From positions 1-5,017 of the forward strand of contig CAUWNG010000114.1 in NCBI GenBank assembly GCA_963560005.1: a stretch of DNA of 5,017 nt, read 5' to 3'. Positions within the stretch are counted from its first letter, which is position 1, and every line of letters starts with the position of its first letter. The stretch is from CAG-273 sp963560005. GTDB taxonomy: Bacteria > Bacillota > Clostridia > TANB77 > CAG-508. Below are positions 1 to 3,721 of this stretch, piece after piece. The position numbers were made by a program, and so were the translations under genes. The notes under the pieces are model-generated. The model was given only the letters and a program-made list of their open reading frames with translations. It was not told the origin of the DNA and did not search any database.

Positions 1-77
1 TAATCTTACAATAGACGTTAGTTTTACAAACTTTATTTTACTTTTACAATTTACCGAGGATTTAATATTTCAAACAT
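1..77. other. Downstream flank of the LytTR operon, no gene seen
   Basis: This is the stretch following the stop codon of the last gene of the minus-strand operon, up to the window edge. I see no open frame of useful length, no ribosome site followed by a start codon, and no stem-loop with a T-run that would serve as a terminator. The operon may therefore continue or terminate beyond the window. Confidence 0.4.
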
Positions 78-488
78 TTACCACATTTTATCCAGCTCTT
101 CTTTACTAATAAGATTTAATTCTAAAGCTAACTGAAGTTCATTTCGTCTTTGCCCATCATCCTTAATTTCACTTAAGTACTTTAAAACCCTTTCTTTTCC
201 ACCAATATTATTATATATTTTTTTCATTTCTTCATCAGTAAATTTCTTTTGTTCATTTGTATGTCTATCTATCATCATTTTGCTATCAAATAATTCATTA
301 TATAATGCAAGCTTAAACATTCTATCTTTTTCATCTTCTACTTCACTTGTAAGATCTTCCACTGCTTTAGATAAATCTTCCACATATAATGGCGTTCTAT
401 GTGTTTTATATGCCATAAAAACACCAAATAATATTGCTATTAACACTATAACAATTAAAACAATTATCATAATCCTAGTTTTATTCAT
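78..488 (-). CDS. Small membrane-anchored protein of unknown function, third gene of LytTR operon
   Basis: The product is 136 aa and I do not recognise a family. Residues 6-27 form one strongly hydrophobic membrane segment (IMIIVLIVIVLIAILFGVF). There is no cleavable signal site and no lipobox cysteine. After the anchor comes an acidic stretch (about 36-56, rich in E and D), then a charged, probably helical domain (about 57-136) ending in LISKEELDKMW. Positive charges lie on both sides of the anchor, so orientation is uncertain. The start ATG overlaps the end of the upstream membrane gene by 8 bases and has a good ribosome site (AAAGGAG about 9 nt upstream), so the two are probably translationally coupled. 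Being last in a LytTR operon, it is a candidate accessory or sensor of that system (inference). It could equally be an effector carried by the operon. Confidence 0.8.
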   Translation of the reverse strand: MNKTRIMIIVLIVIVLIAILFGVFMAYKTHRTPLYVEDLSKAVEDLTSEVEDEKDRMFKLALYNELFDSKMMIDRHTNEQKKFTDEEMKKIYNNIGGKERVLKYLSEIKDDGQRRNELQLALELNLISKEELDKMW

Positions 489-786
489 CTTTATTCTCTC
501 CTTTCAACTTTTCTAGTTCTTTATTTAATTTATTCACTATATATATATCATACTTATGTACTATATAAACTATTAAAAAGAACAATATAGTATATATTCC
601 CACATACCACGGTAAAAGATAAAACAAATGATACGGAAAAAGTAGTACTTCCACTTCTGGTATAATAACATCATTTGTTAATACTGCAAATATAGTTAAT
701 TGTACAATATATGCAATCGAAGTAAATAAAATAAATCCCATTATATAATATATTATAAATTTTAATATTTTTTTTCTTTTTTTCAT
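481..786 (-). CDS. Two-segment small membrane protein, probable partner of the LytTR regulator
   Basis: The product is 101 aa with two hydrophobic segments, about residues 8-36 and 54-77. A lysine-rich N-terminus (MKKRKK) and a charged, helix-prone C-terminal tail (78-101, with KLNKELEKLK) predict both ends in the cytoplasm and a short external loop near 38-52. Its ATG lies one base after the regulator's stop codon, and its ribosome site (AAAGGA) sits inside the last codons of the regulator, so the two should be made together. Short LytTR regulators are commonly encoded with a small integral membrane protein that inhibits them (the HdrRM and BrsRM pairs of Streptococcus mutans, usually with a DUF3021-type partner). 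The position fits, but this protein is shorter and has two rather than about four segments, so I do not assign it to DUF3021. The inhibitor role is inferred from context. Confidence 0.82.
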   Translation of the reverse strand: MKKRKKILKFIIYYIMGFILFTSIAYIVQLTIFAVLTNDVIIPEVEVLLFPYHLFYLLPWYVGIYTILFFLIVYIVHKYDIYIVNKLNKELEKLKGENKDE

Positions 787-787
787 A

Positions 788-1255
788 TTATATCATCCTT
801 TCTTCTAAGTATTTCATAATATTTTTTGTTTTTCTTCTTGAAACAACTTCTTCTGAACCATCATCTAATTTAATAATAATCTTTCCTACCTCACTTATAT
901 CAAATTTATTTGAATGTCTAATATTTATAATACAACTTTTCGAAATCCTTACAAAATCTTCACTCAATTTTTCTATTTCATATAATTTACTTTTAATTTT
1001 GTATGTTCCATTTTTAGTTCTACAATAATTGGACTTTTTATCACTATATATTATTATTATGTCTTTATAATTAACCTCCAATAAAGTATAGTCATTATCT
1101 GTAGCTACTATTTTCTTGTCATATTTTGATATAAAATCATTTAGTGATTCAAAAAATTCATTTAAATCTTGTTTTTGGGCTGAACTATATATTTCAATTA
1201 TCATTTCATCTTCTTTCATTTTATCATCAACTTTTTTTACTATATCAATTTTCAT
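788..1255 (-). CDS. Stand-alone LytTR-family DNA-binding transcriptional regulator
   Basis: The product is 155 aa. An N-terminal region (about 1-52, beginning MKIDIVKKVDDK) carries no receiver domain. A LytTR DNA-binding domain spans about 56-152. Diagnostic stretches are EVNYKDIIIIYSDKK (60-74), the conserved FVRISKSCIINIRH (101-114), and VVSRRKTKNIMKYL at the end (137-150). LytTR proteins bind direct repeats of about 9 bp spaced two helical turns apart, and regulators of this size without a phospho-receiver are typical of systems controlled by a membrane partner. The start at 1255 is kept because an in-frame stop lies just upstream and the N-terminus looks like others of this type. However, no ribosome site sits at normal distance: the nearest, AGAAAGGAGG, lies 35 nt upstream across a perfect hairpin. 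It heads a three-gene operon and is probably autoregulated through the half-sites at 1380-1445. Confidence 0.93.
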   Translation of the reverse strand: MKIDIVKKVDDKMKEDEMIIEIYSSAQKQDLNEFFESLNDFISKYDKKIVATDNDYTLLEVNYKDIIIIYSDKKSNYCRTKNGTYKIKSKLYEIEKLSEDFVRISKSCIINIRHSNKFDISEVGKIIIKLDDGSEEVVSRRKTKNIMKYLEERMI

Positions 1256-1299
1256 AAAATCATATTGTTAATTAATGTGTTAACAATATTCCTCCTTTC
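1256..1299 (-). promoter_or_regulatory. Hairpin between Shine-Dalgarno and start codon of the LytTR gene
   Basis: Reading the minus strand, a strong ribosome site (AGAAAGGAGG, ending at 1291) is followed by one base and then a perfect 10-bp inverted repeat: ATATTGTTAA (1289-1280), an 8-nt loop (CACATTAA), and TTAACAATAT (1271-1262). Six bases then lead to the ATG at 1255. In linear RNA the GGAGG-to-ATG distance is 35 nt, far too long. If the hairpin forms, the effective distance becomes 7 nt, which is ideal. Hairpins that bring a distant ribosome site close to its start codon are known, for example in phage T4 gene 25. The perfect dyad could instead be a protein-binding operator in the DNA. 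Confidence 0.6.
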
Positions 1300-1320
1300 T
1301 CTAATTGAGTTTGAATTCTA

Positions 1321-1332
1321 ATTCCTCCTTTC
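1321..1332 (-). promoter_or_regulatory. Second, orphan copy of the GAAAGGAGGAAT ribosome-site block
   Basis: The 12-base block GAAAGGAGGAAT on the minus strand occurs at 1332-1321 and again, identically, at 1299-1288, exactly 33 bp apart. The upstream copy lies at the very 5' end of the predicted operon transcript. No ATG, GTG or TTG follows it at usable distance; an ATT codon at 7 nt would open 14 codons ending at a TAA within the leader hairpin, which is only a weak possibility. It may be a leftover of a lost small gene, a ribosome stand-by site, or a duplication. Confidence 0.5.
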
Positions 1333-1339
1333 GCCCTAC

Positions 1340-1369
1340 ATTATAAATCATAATATACAAAAGTTACAA
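1340..1369 (-). promoter_or_regulatory. Promoter of the LytTR operon
   Basis: On the minus strand a perfect -10 box TATAAT lies at 1345-1340, with a partial -35 box TTGTAA at 1369-1364 (4 of 6 matches) at 18-bp spacing. Transcription should begin near 1333-1335, giving a leader of about 80 nt. The imperfect -35 and the LytTR-like half-sites ending only 10 bp upstream of it fit a promoter that needs an activator. Confidence 0.65.
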
Positions 1370-1379
1370 TATTTATGTG

Positions 1380-1445
1380 GCAAGTGGTTATATTTAATGA
1401 TAAGTGGACTAAATAGATAAACGGTTATTCATTTTGACAAGTGGT
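1380..1445 (-). promoter_or_regulatory. Four LytTR-type half-sites (candidate autoregulatory operator)
   Basis: Read on the minus strand, four related 9-mers lie in the same orientation: ACCACTTGT (1445-1437), ACCGTTTAT (1425-1417), TCCACTTAT (1408-1400) and ACCACTTGC (1388-1380). Spacings between starts are 20, 17 and 20 bp, so they form two pairs each two helical turns apart. The second is a full match to the published AgrA/LytTR 9-mer pattern [TA][AC][CA]GTTN[AG][TG]; the others keep the CC..TT core. They point toward the operon promoter and end 10 bp before its -35 box. The binding protein is most likely the adjacent LytTR regulator (inference). An influence on the divergent plus-strand promoter, whose -35 is 50 bp away, is possible. 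Confidence 0.6.
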
Positions 1446-1495
1446 ATAAATCCAGATGTATCAGGTACTTCATAAACATTAAAAAATCTTAATAA

Positions 1496-1525
1496 TTGTA
1501 TTATCTCTTTACTATATGATATAAT
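1496..1525 (+). promoter_or_regulatory. Extended -10 promoter for the secreted-protein gene
   Basis: A perfect extended -10 element, TGATATAAT, ends at 1525 (TATAAT at 1520-1525, TG at 1517-1518). A weak -35, TTGTAT (1496-1501), lies 18 bp upstream. Transcription should begin near 1532, leaving a leader of about 108 nt before the ATG at 1640. Extended -10 promoters can work with a poor -35, so basal expression is plausible. Confidence 0.65.
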
Positions 1526-1529
1526 ATTT

Positions 1530-1549
1530 ATGATTTCAATAGAAATCAT
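1530..1549 (+). promoter_or_regulatory. 8-bp dyad at the predicted transcription start
   Basis: ATGATTTC (1530-1537) and GAAATCAT (1542-1549) form a perfect 8-bp inverted repeat around an AATA loop. It coincides with the predicted start site, so it could be a 5'-terminal mRNA-stabilising hairpin or a repressor operator. The sequence alone does not decide which. Confidence 0.4.
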
Positions 1550-1552
1550 TTA

Positions 1553-1589
1553 TTATTGTGTGAGATTAATAATTTTTCTCACATAATAA
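1553..1589 (+). promoter_or_regulatory. 13-bp leader hairpin upstream of the secreted-protein gene
   Basis: TTATTGTGTGAGA (1553-1565) pairs with TCTCACATAATAA (1577-1589). The stem is 13 bp and perfect apart from one G-U pair, with an 11-nt loop. No T-run follows it, so it is not a classical terminator. It ends 2 bases before the left copy of the inverted repeat flanking the gene. It may be a regulatory mRNA structure or part of the end of a mobile cassette. Confidence 0.5.
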
Positions 1590-1591
1590 AT

Positions 1592-1603
1592 TGGCGTGAA
1601 ACT
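1592..1603 (+). repeat. Left copy of 12-bp inverted repeat flanking the secreted-protein gene
   Basis: TGGCGTGAAACT is exactly complementary to AGTTTCACGCCA at 2225-2236. At 6 of 12 G/C it is unusually G+C-rich for this AT-rich intergenic DNA. It sits in the 5' leader, 22 nt before the ribosome site. Confidence 0.65.
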
Positions 1604-1639
1604 CATATAACAAACTTAAACATTAAAAGGAGTGTCAGT

Positions 1640-2188
1640 ATGAAAAAAAAGAGTTTTAGACTTCAGTTTACAGCATTGTTAACACTGCTGTCATTATTCG
1701 CATTATCCTCTTTGTGTGTTTCTGCAGTAGAGGATACAACAAAACCTGAATTTGGTGATATCCTCTATTCTGAAAATGGAATTACTATATTTTATGGTAA
1801 TCCCTATGAGAACAAAGAGCAAACAAAAAAAGTAGAAGAACAGGCAGTTCGTGGTCCAGCATATAATACAATTTGGGTAGATGCTCATACTAAAAAAAAT
1901 GATAGTATTAGCATCAGCGCTAGTTCATCTTACCCTTTAACTTATTATACAGTTGGGCAAGTAACCACATCTCCACTGTTAAGGTCTTATGTTTACGTGT
2001 ATAGACCTGATGGTTCTGTGGGATTTATTTGGAAAATGAGCAGTGAAACTCAAGAAATTGGTGGACGAAAAATTGGCAGCAAAGTTCTTCCAGATGACGC
2101 AGTCACTTGGACTTCTGGTCGGTTGAAACTACGCTGGGATGTTGAAACTGGCGATTCTGGTGCCAGAATGAACTTCTGGGCTTGGTAG
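1640..2188 (+). CDS. Secreted protein of unknown family
   Basis: The product is 182 aa. The ATG at 1640 is chosen because AAAAGGAG (1625-1632) lies 7 nt upstream and the translation begins with a textbook signal peptide: MKKK, a hydrophobic core at about 8-25, and a VSA-VE cleavage site after residue 29. The frame is also open upstream to a TTG at 1556, but that part has no ribosome site and overlaps leader hairpins. The mature part of about 153 aa has no further membrane segment, no cell-wall anchor, and no cysteine. It is rich in aromatic residues and in alternating polar/hydrophobic stretches (SYVYVYRPDGSVGFIW, RLKLRWDVETG), suggesting a beta-sheet fold, and it ends in MNFWAW. I do not recognise a family. 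The gene is clearly richer in G+C (about 40%, up to half near its end) than its neighbours, suggesting transfer. Divergence from a LytTR operon allows a bacteriocin-like or other exported effector role, but nothing in the protein proves it. Confidence 0.88.
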   Translation: MKKKSFRLQFTALLTLLSLFALSSLCVSAVEDTTKPEFGDILYSENGITIFYGNPYENKEQTKKVEEQAVRGPAYNTIWVDAHTKKNDSISISASSSYPLTYYTVGQVTTSPLLRSYVYVYRPDGSVGFIWKMSSETQEIGGRKIGSKVLPDDAVTWTSGRLKLRWDVETGDSGARMNFWAW

Positions 2189-2224
2189 TTTTTAAATGTT
2201 TATGTACCCTGTATAATATAAATA

Positions 2225-2236
2225 AGTTTCACGCCA
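2225..2236 (-). repeat. Right copy of 12-bp inverted repeat flanking the secreted-protein gene
   Basis: AGTTTCACGCCA is the exact reverse complement of the left copy at 1592-1603. The pair encloses 645 bp containing only the secreted-protein gene and its ribosome site. It lies 36 bases after the stop codon and 5 bases before the terminator stem. In the transcript the two copies could also pair and join the two ends of the mRNA. Confidence 0.65.
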
Positions 2237-2241
2237 TTATT

Positions 2242-2272
2242 AAATGGAATGTACTAATAGTACATTCCATTT
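2242..2272 (+). terminator. Strong terminator between convergent genes, probably bidirectional
   Basis: A perfect 14-bp stem (2242-2255 with 2259-2272) closes a 3-nt AAT loop; the core is GGAATGTACT with AGTACATTCC. On the plus strand it is followed by TTTTCTTC-type T-rich sequence, ending the secreted-protein transcript. The glycosyltransferase gene converges from the right, its stop codon 19 bases away, and on the minus strand the stem is followed by the shorter T-rich run ATTTAAT. It therefore probably serves both genes, more efficiently on the plus side. Confidence 0.82.
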
Positions 2273-2290
2273 TCTTCATATATTAATATT

Positions 2291-3544
2291 TTAATTTTTC
2301 AAATCGACTTCTGCTTTTACTTGATTTAATTTATTAACGCTTCTAACATGTTCAATTTTATCCCATGATGTATCCCTTTTAAATAAACATTTAAAATTTA
2401 TTAATAACCATGAACCTAAAAATAATGGATAACACAATAATCCTTTAATCATTGGTTTTATTTCTCTTTTATCAAGTAACATTATAACTACTGCTGTACC
2501 TATTGGTAATAAAAATGTTGGTACAAAATATCTTATACAATTCATAACTAAGTCTGTAGATGTCATTCCATTTACTGCATAAATTATAAAATTTAATCCT
2601 AACAATATTAAAGTTAGTATGAACATTGGTATACTTCCCATTATATATAATAAGCCATCAAAATTCATCATAGTCTTATTTTCTTTTACTGCTACTGCTA
2701 ATGGTTTTGTATATTCTTTTATACATTGAATATGTCCTACAGTCCATCTTGTTCTTTGTTTCCAACTTTGTTTAAATCCAAGTGGTTGCTCATCATAAAC
2801 TATAGCATCAACTGCCCATCCTAATTTTTTACCTTTTATAATTCTTTTTAAAGAAAATTCTATGTCTTCTGTAAGAGTTTTTGTGTTCCATCCTTCTGGT
2901 TTTATAACGTCAAATCTTACCATAAAACCTGTACCATTTATAAGTGGTGAAAGTCCCAAATTGTATCTTGCTAAATGATAAAATCTATTCATGGTCCAGT
3001 AAAAGATTGCATAACCCGCAGTTATCCAGTTATCTGTTGGATTTTTTATGTCTCTATATCCTTGAACAACATCTTCTCCTTGACAAAGTTTTTTATTCAT
3101 ATTTTTTATAAAATTACTATCTGCTATATTATCAGCATCAAATATACAAAAAGCATCATAAGGAGCATTTTCTTCAATTTTTTGTTGTAAAAACCAATTT
3201 AAAGCATAGCCTTTAGTCTTTTTAGACAAATCAAATCTTTCGTAAACAATTGCTCCTGCTTTTCTTGCTACTTCTGCAGTATTATCTGTACAGTTATCTG
3301 CTATTACATATATATCCAACAATTCTTTAGGGTAATCTTGATTTTTTAAACTTTTTATTAAATCTGTTACAACAGTCTCTTCATTATGTGCTGGAATTAT
3401 TGCCATAAACCTATGATTTTTATTTTCAATTAATGGCTTATCTTTAAGTTTAATTAAAGAACAAACACTAATTATAATTTGATAAATCCAAAATACTGTT
3501 ATTATCCATATTAACGCTTGCTGTAGTAAATATAAATATTCCAT
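2291..3544 (-). CDS. Membrane-bound family 2 glycosyltransferase (processive, BcsA/PgaC-like)
   Basis: The product is 417 aa from the ATG at 3544, chosen over the in-frame ATG at 3592 because AAAGGAAG lies at good distance before it and the protein then opens directly with its first membrane segment (about 8-32). The cytoplasmic GT2 domain shows PAHNEE (51-56), ADNCTDNT (82-89), the sugar-nucleotide and metal-binding FDADN (135-139), NGTGFMVR (203-210), TEDIEF with the likely catalytic base D227, and QRTRW (263-267), the Q-x-x-R-W motif of processive enzymes. Three further membrane segments follow (about 297-323, 338-357, 365-385), then a tail containing SWDKIEH. Length and layout match poly-N-acetylglucosamine and hyaluronan synthase-like enzymes, which extend a polysaccharide from UDP-sugars at the inner membrane face. 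Substrate cannot be told. There is no PilZ domain for c-di-GMP binding and no polysaccharide operon around it. Confidence 0.92.
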   Translation of the reverse strand: MEYLYLLQQALIWIITVFWIYQIIISVCSLIKLKDKPLIENKNHRFMAIIPAHNEETVVTDLIKSLKNQDYPKELLDIYVIADNCTDNTAEVARKAGAIVYERFDLSKKTKGYALNWFLQQKIEENAPYDAFCIFDADNIADSNFIKNMNKKLCQGEDVVQGYRDIKNPTDNWITAGYAIFYWTMNRFYHLARYNLGLSPLINGTGFMVRFDVIKPEGWNTKTLTEDIEFSLKRIIKGKKLGWAVDAIVYDEQPLGFKQSWKQRTRWTVGHIQCIKEYTKPLAVAVKENKTMMNFDGLLYIMGSIPMFILTLILLGLNFIIYAVNGMTSTDLVMNCIRYFVPTFLLPIGTAVVIMLLDKREIKPMIKGLLCYPLFLGSWLLINFKCLFKRDTSWDKIEHVRSVNKLNQVKAEVDLKN

Positions 3545-3668
3545 ATATTTTTCTTCCTTTCTTGTTGAAAAATAATTACATTTTTGCGTCATTAAAATTT
3601 ATTTTTTCCCAATATTTTTGTTTATGCTATTTCCCAACTCTATTATATATTATTTTCCATCCTTTTTA

Positions 3669-3697
3669 ATTATACTATTATATCATTTTTTTTGCAA
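3669..3697 (-). promoter_or_regulatory. Promoter of the glycosyltransferase gene
   Basis: On the minus strand a -35 box TTGCAA (3697-3692) and a -10 box TATAAT (3674-3669) are separated by 17 bp, close to the sigma-A consensus. A second TATAAT (3682-3677) lies between them but has only 9 bp to that -35. Transcription should start near 3662, giving a leader of about 117 nt. The leader holds two copies of TTGGGAAA (plus-strand TTTCCCAA at 3605-3612 and 3630-3637) of unknown meaning. Confidence 0.75.
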
Positions 3698-3700
3698 CTA

Positions 3701-3717
3701 TTTAAGAAAATCTTAAA
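3701..3717 (-). terminator. Weak AT-only stem-loop after the ATPase gene
   Basis: Minus-strand TTTAAGA, a TTT loop and TCTTAAA form a 7-bp stem beginning 4 bases after the ATPase stop codon. The stem has only one G-C pair and no clear T-run follows, so termination would be poor. It may simply be AT-rich coincidence. Confidence 0.25.
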
Positions 3718-3721
3718 AATT

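Noticed and set aside
280..516. Plus-strand open frame of 78 codons opposite the small membrane genes
   Set aside because: It is the mirror of the minus-strand genes, with no ribosome site. Its hydrophobicity reflects the complementary strand of a membrane segment.
1375..1416. 13-codon plus-strand frame (MWQVVIFNDKWTK) covering two of the AAGTGG repeats
   Set aside because: No ribosome site precedes it and it lies upstream of the plus-strand promoter. The repeats are better explained as LytTR half-sites read on the other strand.
1434..1463. TTGACA at 1434-1439 as a plus-strand -35 box
   Set aside because: At 17-18 bp downstream there is only TGTATC/GTATCA, a poor -10 box. It overlaps a half-site, and the extended -10 promoter at 1517-1525 is far better.
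1556..1639. Upstream in-frame extension of the secreted protein from a TTG at 1556 (28 more residues)
   Set aside because: It has no ribosome site and overlaps the 13-bp leader hairpin and the inverted repeat. It would also bury the signal peptide inside the protein, while the ATG at 1640 has a good ribosome site.
1703..1888. Minus-strand open frame of 61 codons inside the secreted-protein gene
   Set aside because: It lies wholly antisense to a well-supported gene and has no promoter or ribosome site.
2212..2217. TATAAT after the secreted-protein gene as an outward promoter
   Set aside because: No -35 box is found at suitable distance, and the strong terminator begins 25 bases later.
3545..3592. 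Longer glycosyltransferase start at the ATG at 3592 (16 extra residues)
   Set aside because: The added residues are polar and precede a natural membrane-segment N-terminus, and there is no well-placed ribosome site. The ATG at 3544 has AAAGGAAG.
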